Source: DASRLE01 sp963825315 (GTDB taxonomy: Bacteria; Verrucomicrobiota; Verrucomicrobiia; Limisphaerales; Palsa-1400). From it: a DNA stretch of 64,000 nt. A model generated the notes under the pieces. The model saw nothing but the letters and a program-made list of their open reading frames with translations, was not told the origin of the DNA and searched no databases. Both the position numbers and the translations under genes were made by a program. Positions 16,915-25,744 of this stretch are shown piece after piece; the stretch's first letter is position 1, and every line of letters starts with the position of its first letter. The stretch lies in NCBI GenBank assembly GCA_963825315.1, contig CAWGST010000002.1, forward strand, positions 434,001 to 498,000, given 5' to 3'.

Positions 16915-19476
16915 ATGGTGAGTCTCTTAGCGTGGAAAACCCTCAGCCGCCGCCCCCCGCAGGGTGATCGGTTGGGCCGATTGGGCCGTGCCTTTTACGG
17001 CCTGGCTCTTCTTTTTATTTTGCTGTTGACCGCCGGGGTCGCCGGGGCGGGGCCGAAATTGGAGGTTTCGCTGGATCGCAACACCATCAGCCTGGGAGAT
17101 TCGGCCGTTCTTTCCATGAGCTTCGAAGATTGTTCCCCGTCAGGCATGCCGAATCTGGCGCCGATTGCCAACCTGGAATTTGGCGGCCAGTCGTCCGAAC
17201 AGTCCTACTCCCTCATCGGGGCCAGCATGACCCGCAAAACGGTTTATTCGCTCGAATTGCATCCCACCAGGGACGGCATTTTTACCATTCCCTCCATTCA
17301 GGTCACGGTCGGTGGCGCGCGTTTGAAAAGCCGTCCGCTTACATTGAGGGTGCTCAGGGGAAATGTCCCGCCGCCCGCCGGAGTGCCGGAAACTGCTTTT
17401 GTAAGGATTGTGCCTTCCACCAATGCCATTTATCTCGGTCAGATCCTGCCGGTGGAGCTTCAATGCTATTGCCAGGACAACGTGGGCAACATCCAACTGC
17501 CGCAGTTCAGCAGCGACGATTTTATTGTTGGCGATCTGCCCAACCCGCGCCAGCGCCCCCCCCGCGTCCGGGTGGGCAATACACTTTACAACCTTTTCAG
17601 CTTTCACACCTCCGCCACGGCGATCAAGACCGGCACGTTTGCCCTTGGCCCGGCGACGTGGAGTCTGGCGGTTCTTTCCGGCCAGCGCAATTTCTTCGGC
17701 ATGGCGGAATCTCACCAGGCCAGTTTTACCAGTGATGCGCCGGAAATTCGCGTCCTGCCCGTGCCGACCAACGGCGCCCCGCCCAGTTTCAGCGGCGCCC
17801 TCGGCGACTTTACCCTCGCTCAATACGACGCCGGACCCACCACCGTGGGAGTCGGCGATCCCATTACCTTGAAAATCCGCATTGCCGGCCGCGGCGCCTT
17901 TGACACCGTGACGCTCCCGGCCAACAACGAGCCGGAGTGGCGCGAGTTCAAGACCTACCCGCCAACGGGCAAACTTGAGACTTCGGACCCGATGCAAATT
18001 GAAGGGTCGAAGTATTTCGAGCAGGTCATCACTCCCCAGAACGCGGAGGTTAAAGAGGTGCCCCCGTTTGTTTTCAGTTTTTTTGACCCGGCCGAAAGCA
18101 GTTTTCGCACGCTGACCCATCCGGCAATTCCCCTGACCGTCCATGCCACCGCCGCGACGCCGCAGCCGACGGTCATCTCGACAGGCGCAGCGCCGCCGGA
18201 CGCGCAAGAGCAGGGAGAGGAAATCGTGCATATCAAGCCGATGCCGGGAAGGATTCGGGCGGTTGGGCCGCCGCTCATTCAGCAGCCGGGATTCCTGGCC
18301 TGGCAGGCGCTGGCCCCGCTGGCCTGGCTGTGCGCGCTGGCGCGGCGCAAATACAGGGAGAAGCTGGCCAACAACCCGCGCCTGCGCCGGCAACGGCAAG
18401 TGGCGGGTTTCGTGCGGCAAGGCCTGGCGGATTTGGCGCGGCCGGCCGCGGCCAATGACGCCGAAATGTTCTATACGACAGTCCTGCGCCTGTTGCAGGA
18501 GCAATTGGGGGAGCGGCTGGACCTGCCGGCGCCGGCCATCACAGAAGCGGTTTTGGAAGACCTCAAGGGTTTGCGGCCCGAAACACCGGCGCTCTTGCAC
18601 GAATTGTTCCACGCTTGCAACCAGTATCGCTACACGCCGGAGCATACCTCGCGGGAAATGGCCTCCTTGATCCCAAAAGTAAAAGTGGCCCTGCAAGGCT
18701 TGCAAGCCATGCCCGCCGCGCCCACAAGAACCAGTCTTCCCCAGGGCGTTGTCGTTCTCCTGCTGCTTTTGGGCGCTATGACCCTGCGGGCTGAACCGGC
18801 GCCGGACGCGTTCACGCAGGCCAACAGGCTTTACGAAGAAGGCAAATACACCCAGGCCGCGGCCGCTTATGAGAAGATCATGCGGACTGGGACCGTATCC
18901 CCTGCCCTCTATTTCAATCTGGGCAACGCCTGGTTGAAAGCCGGCCAGATCGGGCGGGCCGTATGCGCCTATCGCCAGGCCGAGATCCTCGCACCGCGGG
19001 ACCCCGACATCAGGGCCAATCTGCAAATCGCCCGCAGCCAGGCCGGCGACAATACTCCCGCCCTGCCCGGCAGCCGCTGGACGCGCTGGATTGGGCGGCT
19101 CACCCTGAACGAATGGACTGTGGCGGCGTCGGCCGCCGCGGCCCTCTTTTTCCTTGTCTTGACAGCGCGGGAAATATGGCCCGCGTTGAAGAAATCCGGC
19201 GCGGCGTTGACCGCCGTGCTGGGCTTGGCCTCTCTGGGCTTGGCCGCCTGTTTGGGCCTGGCCGTGGACCAGCGTCTCATCGAAAAATCCTCGGTCGTCA
19301 TTGTTTCGGAAGCGGTGGTGCGGCGCGGGCCTTTGCCGGAATCGCAGAGCGTATTCACCGTCCACGACGGCGCGGAACTGCTCGTCCTGGAGAGCGACGG
19401 AGACTGGTTGCAAGTGAGCGACGCCGCCAACCACATCGGCTGGCTCAATCAGAAAGAAGTGGCCCTCCTCCCGTAA
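16915..19476 (+). CDS. BatD-BatE fusion: BatD (oxygen tolerance) domain, TPR and SH3-like domain
   Basis: An 853-residue membrane protein from the ATG at 16915 (a TTG at 16900 is upstream). A signal/membrane helix lies near 28-47. The next about 420 residues match BatD: KLEVSLDRNTISLGDSAVLS, repeated Ig-like strands, and a helix near 460-480 (FLAWQALAPLAWLCALA). At about 605-625 a second signal-like stretch (VVVLLLLLGAMTLRAEP) precedes two TPR motifs (ANRLYEEGKYTQAAAAYEKI), two membrane helices and a C-terminal bacterial SH3-like domain (VVRRGPLPES...WLQVSD). This second half looks like BatE fused to BatD. Bat proteins act with MoxR ATPases and VWA proteins in envelope stress; those partners are absent here. 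Confidence 0.83.
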   Translation: MVSLLAWKTLSRRPPQGDRLGRLGRAFYGLALLFILLLTAGVAGAGPKLEVSLDRNTISLGDSAVLSMSFEDCSPSGMPNLAPIANLEFGGQSSEQSYSLIGASMTRKTVYSLELHPTRDGIFTIPSIQVTVGGARLKSRPLTLRVLRGNVPPPAGVPETAFVRIVPSTNAIYLGQILPVELQCYCQDNVGNIQLPQFSSDDFIVGDLPNPRQRPPRVRVGNTLYNLFSFHTSATAIKTGTFALGPATWSLAVLSGQRNFFGMAESHQASFTSDAPEIRVLPVPTNGAPPSFSGALGDFTLAQYDAGPTTVGVGDPITLKIRIAGRGAFDTVTLPANNEPEWREFKTYPPTGKLETSDPMQIEGSKYFEQVITPQNAEVKEVPPFVFSFFDPAESSFRTLTHPAIPLTVHATAATPQPTVISTGAAPPDAQEQGEEIVHIKPMPGRIRAVGPPLIQQPGFLAWQALAPLAWLCALARRKYREKLANNPRLRRQRQVAGFVRQGLADLARPAAANDAEMFYTTVLRLLQEQLGERLDLPAPAITEAVLEDLKGLRPETPALLHELFHACNQYRYTPEHTSREMASLIPKVKVALQGLQAMPAAPTRTSLPQGVVVLLLLLGAMTLRAEPAPDAFTQANRLYEEGKYTQAAAAYEKIMRTGTVSPALYFNLGNAWLKAGQIGRAVCAYRQAEILAPRDPDIRANLQIARSQAGDNTPALPGSRWTRWIGRLTLNEWTVAASAAAALFFLVLTAREIWPALKKSGAALTAVLGLASLGLAACLGLAVDQRLIEKSSVVIVSEAVVRRGPLPESQSVFTVHDGAELLVLESDGDWLQVSDAANHIGWLNQKEVALLP

Positions 19477-19589
19477 ATCTTTCCCCCTCGCGGGCATCAG
19501 CGCATCCAAGCGTCAGCCCCGTCCCACCCGTCCCACCCGTCCGACAAATCGTTTGAAACCATCCCTGCGAGCGTCAGCGGTTCCAAAGG

Positions 19590-19638
19590 CTATTGCCCAT
19601 TGGCTATTGTCCATTGGCTATTGCCCATTGGCCATTGG
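19590..19638. repeat. 14-bp tandem repeat, three units
   Basis: CTATTGCCCATTGG, CTATTGTCCATTGG and CTATTGCCCATTGG follow each other at 19590-19631, then a half unit CCATTGG. They lead directly into the 66-bp tandem. The gap 19477-20089 holds no gene apart from these repeats and the left end of the IS. Confidence 0.9.
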
Positions 19639-19761
19639 CTATCGCCTATTTGCTATTTCCTCATTTCCGCCCAAAATCTGATCCACCGCTTTGCTGGCCA
19701 TTGGCTATCGCCTATTTGCTATTTCCCCATTTCCGCCCAAAATCCGATCCACCGCTTTGCT
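19630..19761. repeat. 66-bp tandem duplication
   Basis: Two adjacent 66-bp copies, 19630-19695 and 19696-19761, differ at only two positions. Each starts GGCCATTGGCTATCGCC and ends GATCCACCGCTTTGCT. The near identity shows that the duplication is recent. Confidence 0.92.
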
Positions 19762-19762
19762 G

Positions 19763-19868
19763 TATTTGTTGGTGGACAAAGCAGGCGGGGGGCGGCATTA
19801 TTCTGGCATGGCGCAGACATCAAGTTATGAAACGTGGCGCCCGCCGGAAATCGAACAATCCGTCAACC
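19763..19868. repeat. Dispersed repeat family 3, copy 1
   Basis: It begins TATTTGTTGGTGGACA, continues with a GC-rich block and CTGGCATGGCGCA, and ends AATCCGTCAACC. It aligns over about 106 bases with 59869-59974; a shorter copy lies at 37620-37672. Confidence 0.8.
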
Positions 19869-19923
19869 CGAGGTTTCTATGAGTCCGGATCATCAAAATG
19901 TTGACATGCAAGGAACTGACGCC

Positions 19924-21853
19924 TTTAACCCATCTTCTACAGTTAATGGGCTTTTTTCGCGGTCTTCTCCTCGGAACAGTTGACAACAAAGTCAAAATGT
20001 AGTGCCAAATTCTGCGCGACGATGGCAATTGTTTATTGATTCTCACGGGCCGATGCGGCATCCTCGTAAGGACAAAAAGAGCGCACGCGATGTTTTTCCG
20101 TGTCAAACATTCCGGTTCTTACGGCTACCTGCAGATTGTCGAAAGCTTTCGGGAACAGGGAAAGGTGCGTCAGCGGGTCTTAAGCACCCTCGGGCGCTTG
20201 GACGCCCTCCAGGCCAGCGGCCAACTGGACGCCCTCCTGCGTTCGGGTTTGCGCTTCTGCCAGAGACTGGCGGTGATCGACGCGCACGCCGCCGGCCAGA
20301 CCGAAGCCGTCCAGGTGCAGCGGGTCGGTCCGGACCTGGTCTTCGGACGATTGTGGGAGGATTTGGGAGTGGCGCGCGTCATCAAAGAGGCCTTGGCGGC
20401 GCGGCGCTACGGATTCGATGTGGAACGGGCGGTCTACTTGACTGTTATTCACCGGCTCTTCGCCTCCGGCAGTGATCGAGCGGCGGAACGCTGGCGCCAA
20501 TCCTATCGGCTGCCGGGCACCGAAGGGCTGGATTTGCATCATCTCTATCGCGCCATGGCTTTCCTGGGCGAACCGCTGGATGATCGACCCGGGACGCGGG
20601 TGCTCAACACTCCCCGCTGCACCAAGGATTGGATCGAGGAGCAACTCTTTGAGCAGCGGCGAGACCTTTTCAGCGCCATTGATCTGGTTTTCTTCGACAC
20701 CACTTCGATTTACTTCGAGGGCGAGGGCGGCCAGGAGATTGGACAATACGGCAACAGCAAAGATCATCGCCCGGATTGCAAACAGATGGTGGTCGGCTTG
20801 GTCTTGGACCGGGAGGGCTGGCCGCTGTGTTGCCATTTGTGGCCGGGCAATACGGCTGATGTGAGCGCGCTTCTGCCGGTGGTGGCGCGGCTGCGGGAGC
20901 GGTTCCAGGTGCGCCGGGTCTCGATTGTTTCCGATCGCGGCATGATGAGCGCCGGCACCATCGCCGCCTTGGAATCGAAGGTGCTGGACTGCGATTACAT
21001 CCTGGGGGCCCGCATGCGCAGCATGAAAGAAATCCGCGAAAAGGTTTTAACCGACCGCAGTCCTTACCTGGAGGTAACGCCCGAGCGCCAGATATCCAAG
21101 GACCCCTCGCCCTTGAAGGTAAGAGAAATCTCTCTGCAAGGCCGCCGCTACATCGTCTGTTTGAATGAAGAACAGCGGCGCAAGGACGCCGCTGACCGCA
21201 AGGCCATCATCGCGCACTTGCGCCAGCAGCTCCAGCGCGGAGACAAAGATTTGATTGGCAACAAAGGCTACCGGAAGTTTCTGCGGCTGACTCGGGGCGA
21301 ACATTTCGTTATCGACGAGGAGAAGATCAAAGCGGAAGCCCTTTACGACGGCAAATGGGTCTTGCAGACCAGCCTGGCGGATAAACCCCAGGATATTGCT
21401 TTAGCCTACAAGGAACTGTGGATGGTGGAGGAGATGTTCCGCACGATGAAATCGGTCTTGGAAACCCGTCCCATTTATCACAAGCGGGACGAAACCATTC
21501 GCGGCCATGTCTTTTGCAGCTTTCTGGCTCTGCTGCTACGCCGGGCCTTGGAGCACCACTTGGAAGAAAAGGGCGAAAGTTGGGAGTGGGCTGAAATCGT
21601 ACGCGGTTTGGATAACCTCCAGGAGATCGAGGCGGTGTTTCAGAGCAAACACTTCGTCCTGCGCAGCGAGGTCGTTGGCCAGGCGCATAAAGCCTTTCGC
21701 GCGGCGGGGGTGGCTCTACCGCCCACCCTGCGGGAGAAGGCATGAGCCGGTCCGGATGGAAGGAGTGAAAATGTAGTGCCACAGGCACCTTGCGTCTTCG
21801 TAAGTAATTGATAATCAGGACTCCAGTTTTTCAAACTGTAGAAGATGGGTTTA
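19924..21853 (+). mobile_element. IS1634-family insertion sequence, apparently intact
   Basis: The transposase gene is framed by inverted repeats: ACCCATCTTCTACAGTT at 19928-19944 and its complement AACTGTAGAAGATGGGT at 21834-21850. Outside them lies an 18-bp direct repeat with one mismatch, AAGGAACTGACGCCTTTA at 19910-19927 and AAGGAAGTGACGCCTTTA at 21853-21870. It partly overlaps the inverted repeat ends, so the exact border is uncertain by a few bases. Long direct repeats are known for IS1634. Inside, an 18-bp direct repeat ending AAAATGTAGTGCCA sits at 19990-20007 and 21764-21781. Confidence 0.78.
20090..21745 (+). CDS. IS1634-family transposase (DDE, IS4 superfamily)
   Basis: A 551-residue transposase from the ATG at 20090 (MFFRVKHSGSYGYLQIVES), the normal start of the family. 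The DDE core is visible: DLVFFDTTSIYFEGEG (first Asp), VSIVSDRGMMSAG (second Asp) and, in the C-terminal block, YKELWMVEEMFRTMKSVLETRPIYH with the catalytic Glu region. The insertion domain between the second Asp and the Glu is full length. No frameshift is seen, so it may be active. Its 5' side and the neighbouring ATPase gene suggest that the element landed at the edge of the accessory cluster. Confidence 0.93.
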   Translation: MFFRVKHSGSYGYLQIVESFREQGKVRQRVLSTLGRLDALQASGQLDALLRSGLRFCQRLAVIDAHAAGQTEAVQVQRVGPDLVFGRLWEDLGVARVIKEALAARRYGFDVERAVYLTVIHRLFASGSDRAAERWRQSYRLPGTEGLDLHHLYRAMAFLGEPLDDRPGTRVLNTPRCTKDWIEEQLFEQRRDLFSAIDLVFFDTTSIYFEGEGGQEIGQYGNSKDHRPDCKQMVVGLVLDREGWPLCCHLWPGNTADVSALLPVVARLRERFQVRRVSIVSDRGMMSAGTIAALESKVLDCDYILGARMRSMKEIREKVLTDRSPYLEVTPERQISKDPSPLKVREISLQGRRYIVCLNEEQRRKDAADRKAIIAHLRQQLQRGDKDLIGNKGYRKFLRLTRGEHFVIDEEKIKAEALYDGKWVLQTSLADKPQDIALAYKELWMVEEMFRTMKSVLETRPIYHKRDETIRGHVFCSFLALLLRRALEHHLEEKGESWEWAEIVRGLDNLQEIEAVFQSKHFVLRSEVVGQAHKAFRAAGVALPPTLREKA

Positions 21854-21904
21854 AGGAAGTGACGCCTTTACGCCTTTATGGTCTTTGATTGAGAGAACCA
21901 GATT

Positions 21905-24535
21905 ATGGCTAATATTTTTGGCGAAATTCTGGAATGGTCTAAAGAACTCACGCCTTGGCAAAACGAGGCCATACGGCGTTTGTTTAAGAATGGGGGCCTA
22001 TCTCAATCTGACCAAGATGAAATATTTCGGGTGGCAAAAATCGAAAATGGCCTAGAACTAAAACCGACACAGCCTTTGGATTTGATGTTAAAACCGGCAG
22101 AGCTTCCGACTCCGCCGTCTGCTGGCGTTAAAATTATCCTCAAAGGTGTGCGTGAACTTCTTAATGTAAATGCACTGAAAAAGGACCAGCGTTTATCCAT
22201 AGGAAAACAATTCACCGGTATCTACGGTGAAAACGGCGCGGGCAAATCAGGCTATGTGCGCGTTATGAAGAGGGCATGTCGCGCTCGTGCTGTTGATCCG
22301 ATTTTACCCGATGTATATGGCAAAGCGTCCGATCAGCCCGCCAGCGCAATTTTTGAAATCGAAGAAAATGGCGTTGCGCGGGATGAAAATTGGATTGAAG
22401 GAACATCAGTGCCCGAATGTTTAGGGCGTTTCGCTGTTTTTGATTCCCGATGTGGACGAGTCTATGTGTCAGAAGATAACGAACTTGGCTTTTTGCCCTA
22501 TGGGTTCGACATCATTAAGGGAGTCAGTGCAATCACCGATGAAGTTAAAAGAAGATTTCAACAATTGGCGATTCCGCCAAAAACAGAGTTTCTGACACCT
22601 TTTTTAGATAATACTGAAACAGGAAAAAAACTCGCTGCCCTGTCCGCATCTACCAATGAGGCAACAATTAAATCTTTGGGTGATTGGACTGCCGACCATG
22701 AAAAAACATTGTCCGCAAAAGAAACAGAATTGGCTACACTGAAAACAAAATCTCCCCAAGCCATCCGTGATGCCTTGGTAGCCAATAAAAAACGCCTTCA
22801 AACAGTGGCGGCCGCGGTAAATGATTCTTTGGCGGCTGTTTCAAATGAGAAACTTAATGAAATTAAAAACAAGGCCGCAGAGGTTCGGAAATTCGACCAA
22901 GCCGTGGCTGCCGCCGCAAAACTGGCATTTGGCGAAATGGATTTGCCTGGGATTGGTGGTGACGCTTGGCGTGAATTGGTTTTAGCGGCAGCAGCTTTTT
23001 CAACAAAGGAGGCATATGCAGGTCAGCCATTTCCTGCGCCGATGGCTGACGCAAAATGTGTCCTTTGTTTGCAGCCGGTGGACGAGAAAACCCATGCTCG
23101 TCTCAAGGGTTTTTGGGACTTCATCATGGACGATACTTCAAGCAAACGGGAAAATGCGAAAGTCGCTCTCAATGCTGAAATCACCCTTTTGAAAAAAGTT
23201 CCTCGCGAAATACCAAAGGAAATTTCGGTTCTTGAAGACGCGTTCCGAGAAACGGAGTCGAAAGTATATGACTTTATTCCGGCATATTATCAATCACTTG
23301 ACGGGCGCGTAAAAGCCATCGAAGATGCGATTGCGAAAGATTCTTGGGTCACGATTCCGTCGCTTGCACAACTGCCAACCGAACAATGTGATACGGAAAT
23401 TACGGCAATTGATAAACGATTAAGCGAATTGCAGGATGATAAAAAGGTGGCAGAACTTGTGCAAACGCTTACCAATGTAATTGGCGACCTCAAAGCACAC
23501 CAGCGTCTGAACGCTCATCTTCAAAGTGTTTTGGAATATTTGGCAGCACTGAAAATATCAACGGTGGCTTCGAGCGCGGCGGGGAAAACCACCACAAACG
23601 CAATTTCGATCAAAGCAGGGGCGCTTCAAGATAAATATGTCACCGAAGAATTCATAAGGGCAACGTATGACGAACTTGCGCAATTCGGGCTTCCTCGTGT
23701 AAAGCCACGCATGGATAAAAGATCTGCAAAAGGAAAGGTGCTGTTCAAGCTGAATGTCGAAAGCGGGTCGCAAAATGTTTCACTTGAATCAGTTTTCAGC
23801 GAGGGTGAACGCACGGCCATTTCATTGGCTTGTTTTTTAGCCGAACTCTCCATCGGCAAGGACAATTGCGGCATTATTCTGGACGATCCAGTGTCTTCGT
23901 TGGATCATCGCGTTCGAGAGAAAATCGTGAATCGATTAGTTGCTGAAGCGAAGAATCGGCAGGTTATAGTTTTTACACACAACTTGGTTTTCCATCGAGA
24001 ACTTGAAACCACCTGTGAACAGCAAAATATTTCATACGAATTTCAATGCATAGAATCGCTCGGACCGGTAATTGGGATTATTTCAAACACCCCACCATGG
24101 GATTCGATGAAAGTTGGACAACGCATTTCAAAACTTGACGAGAAATTAGCCAAGTTAAAAGCCGCAGAAACTGCTGGTGATATTAAAACATACCGCCAGT
24201 TATTTCGTGAATTTTATTCCGAACTTCGCTCAACGTGGGAGCGATCTGTTGAAGAACTCCTGTTCAATCAAGTGGTTCAACGCATGGAAAAAGAGGTTAA
24301 AACAATGAGCCTTGATGAGGTTTTTGTTGATTCTGAATCTGTAGAGCAGATATTCGGCGGGATGACGCAAACTTCTAAAATGATAGATGCACACGATCAT
24401 GCGGTTGCGATTGGCTCTGCATTGCCCGCTTCAAATGATCTGACTACAGATTTGGCAGATTTGAAAACTTACGTCAAAAAACAGAAAGCCAAGCAGACAA
24501 CTGCTAAAGAGCAAAATGCTCACTTGAAAAAATAA
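21905..24535 (+). CDS. SMC-like AAA ATPase with zinc-hook CxxC, RloC-like (putative defence)
   Basis: An 876-residue ATPase of the AAA_13/RloC-PrrC group. Walker A GENGAGKS is at residues 108-115. Coiled coils (about 200-300 and 400-560) flank a C385-VL-C388 motif placed like the Rad50/RloC zinc hook. The ABC signature FSEGERTAIS starts at 631, and Walker B ILDDPVSSLDH ends at about 668, followed by FTHNL. After the ATPase, RSTWE (R775, E779) and H830/H832 resemble the Arg-Glu...His set of PrrC/RloC anticodon nucleases, but the spacing to His (about 51) is larger than in PrrC, so nuclease activity is only a hypothesis. The gene is clearly more AT-rich than its neighbours, suggesting transfer. 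It starts 35 bases after the IS direct repeat and has no restriction partner next to it. Confidence 0.82.
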   Translation: MANIFGEILEWSKELTPWQNEAIRRLFKNGGLSQSDQDEIFRVAKIENGLELKPTQPLDLMLKPAELPTPPSAGVKIILKGVRELLNVNALKKDQRLSIGKQFTGIYGENGAGKSGYVRVMKRACRARAVDPILPDVYGKASDQPASAIFEIEENGVARDENWIEGTSVPECLGRFAVFDSRCGRVYVSEDNELGFLPYGFDIIKGVSAITDEVKRRFQQLAIPPKTEFLTPFLDNTETGKKLAALSASTNEATIKSLGDWTADHEKTLSAKETELATLKTKSPQAIRDALVANKKRLQTVAAAVNDSLAAVSNEKLNEIKNKAAEVRKFDQAVAAAAKLAFGEMDLPGIGGDAWRELVLAAAAFSTKEAYAGQPFPAPMADAKCVLCLQPVDEKTHARLKGFWDFIMDDTSSKRENAKVALNAEITLLKKVPREIPKEISVLEDAFRETESKVYDFIPAYYQSLDGRVKAIEDAIAKDSWVTIPSLAQLPTEQCDTEITAIDKRLSELQDDKKVAELVQTLTNVIGDLKAHQRLNAHLQSVLEYLAALKISTVASSAAGKTTTNAISIKAGALQDKYVTEEFIRATYDELAQFGLPRVKPRMDKRSAKGKVLFKLNVESGSQNVSLESVFSEGERTAISLACFLAELSIGKDNCGIILDDPVSSLDHRVREKIVNRLVAEAKNRQVIVFTHNLVFHRELETTCEQQNISYEFQCIESLGPVIGIISNTPPWDSMKVGQRISKLDEKLAKLKAAETAGDIKTYRQLFREFYSELRSTWERSVEELLFNQVVQRMEKEVKTMSLDEVFVDSESVEQIFGGMTQTSKMIDAHDHAVAIGSALPASNDLTTDLADLKTYVKKQKAKQTTAKEQNAHLKK

Positions 24536-24692
24536 GCCCCTTCGGGGAGGCAACGCCGGCAAGTGAATTTTCATTCTCTGCGTTCTGTGTGTTATTTTGC
24601 GGCTATTAAATTCGGCGGCGGTTGTGCTGGCCCGCCTCATTCCGCGCATCCTGACTTGCGCCCTTCGGCAGGATGTCTTTATTTTTGAATTG

Positions 24693-25031
24693 ATGAAGCT
24701 GCCAAATCCGGGATCGGCCATTGTTGAACGCGAAAAGGTCGTGGATTACCTGCTCAATCCGGCACACCCCGATAACGGCGGCAAGGCTGCATTCTTTTTG
24801 TCGCTTGGTTTCAACCAGGACGATTGGCAGAACCTGGCACTGGCCTTTCGCAGGCTCGTGGGAAGGGCGGAGATCACGAAAAGTGTGGAAACTTCCCACG
24901 GTTGCAAGTATATTGTGGAAGGTCGGATTGAGACCCCTGGCGGGAAATCTCCGATTGTGCGAACTGTCTGGATAGTTGACCGGGGCGCGGATGCTCCGCG
25001 ATTGGTCAGCGCCTATCCGTGCCAGGAATGA
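24693..25031 (+). CDS. DUF6883-type small protein
   Basis: A 112-residue protein from the ATG at 24693. MKLPNPGSAIVEREKVVDYLLNP followed by HPDNGGKAAFFLSLGF matches the pattern of DUF6883 proteins (KLPN...I...KL.DYLLNP.HP.G..KA.FF). The C-terminus is a beta-rich VRTVWIVDRGADAPRLVSAYP. The function is unknown; such proteins often sit beside DUF4926 genes, as here, and behave in context like toxin-antitoxin or immunity pairs, which is inference. An upstream in-frame start at 24597 would add a non-conserved leader. It lies 157 bases after the ATPase and seven before the DUF4926 gene. Confidence 0.75.
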   Translation: MKLPNPGSAIVEREKVVDYLLNPAHPDNGGKAAFFLSLGFNQDDWQNLALAFRRLVGRAEITKSVETSHGCKYIVEGRIETPGGKSPIVRTVWIVDRGADAPRLVSAYPCQE

Positions 25032-25037
25032 GAAACT

Positions 25038-25268
25038 ATGATCGCAGAACATGAACGCGTGGTATTGACGGCGAGCGTCCCAGCGGAAGGGCTGGAATGT
25101 GGCGACGTGGGCACGGTGGTTCACGTTTATAAAGACGGCCTCGCCTACGAAGTGGAATTCACAACGCTGGATGGAAAAACCGCCGCAGTGGCCACTCTGG
25201 AAGCGACGCAAGTGCGCCCTGTGGGCAACCGTGAAATCACCCACGCTCGCCAGTTGGCTGCCAGATAG
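25038..25268 (+). CDS. DUF4926 small protein
   Basis: A 76-residue protein with the SH3/KOW-like DUF4926 pattern: ERVVLTASVPAEGLECGDVGTVVHVY, then YEVEFTTLDGKTAAVATLE and QVRPV. It lies six bases after the DUF6883 gene and is almost certainly co-transcribed. The function is unknown. As the smaller partner of the pair it may bind and neutralise or stabilise the DUF6883 protein. Confidence 0.8.
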   Translation: MIAEHERVVLTASVPAEGLECGDVGTVVHVYKDGLAYEVEFTTLDGKTAAVATLEATQVRPVGNREITHARQLAAR

Positions 25269-25312
25269 TCTCTCGCATATTTGTCAGCACGCAGTCGCTT
25301 TCAAAACGACAA

Positions 25313-25513
25313 TTGGTTCGCAATCTGTCCCTGGCTTCCCATTTGAAACCGGGACAACCGTTGCAATTGGAGAATGGCAGCGAACCGCTGGTGGTGTCCC
25401 GCCGCAAGCGCGTGCGGCTTTCAGCCGGGCAAATTCATGCGGAGTTGGACCGTCTCTGTGCAGGCGCTCCCGCCCAGGATGCTCAAGCTGCCCTGCGGGA
25501 CTTGCGCCCATGA
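25313..25513 (+). CDS. Short antitoxin-like ORF, possibly a remnant
   Basis: A 66-residue frame starting only at TTG. The text PLQLENGSEPLVVSRRKRV, RLSAGQIHAELDRLCAG and AQAALRDLRP has the look of an antitoxin tail. Its TGA overlaps a new ATG (25510) by ATGA, the usual antitoxin-toxin junction, but the following frame stops after 13 codons where repeat family 1 begins. It could be the left-over of a TA pair cut by the repeat. No family is recognised with confidence. Confidence 0.35.
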   Translation: MVRNLSLASHLKPGQPLQLENGSEPLVVSRRKRVRLSAGQIHAELDRLCAGAPAQDAQAALRDLRP

Positions 25514-25543
25514 CGACACCAGAAAAGGAGCAACATGTTGCTG

Positions 25544-25614
25544 GTCTGTAGCGGGTCGTGTTGCGGGCTAAGTCGTTGACTATCAACAGTGTAGCGGATG
25601 TTGCGGGTTTTTCA
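25544..25614. repeat. Dispersed repeat family 1, copy B
   Basis: GTCTGTAGCGGG, then TGTTGCGGGCTAAGTCG at 25559, TTGACTATCAAC and the trailing TGTTGCGGGTTTTT follow in the same order as copy A at 11205. The first inverted repeat is degraded in this copy. Confidence 0.75.
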
Positions 25615-25744
25615 GACTATACTATCATATGGGCCTGCCTCGCTCCGGAGCAAAAGAAATCAGTCAGACTTGAACCAACCGATGATTGAAACAGGTGGGC
25701 AAATTTAGCCATTTCCTCACCGAGGCAATAAAAAGCAGCTACAT

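Noticed and set aside
17140..19509. 789-codon open frame opposite the BatD-like gene
   Set aside because: Arg/Gly/Gln-rich translation with no domain; the + strand frame has clear BatD, TPR and SH3-like features.
24537..24556. CCCC-TTC-GGGG after the ATPase as a terminator
   Set aside because: The stem is only 4 bp and has no T run.
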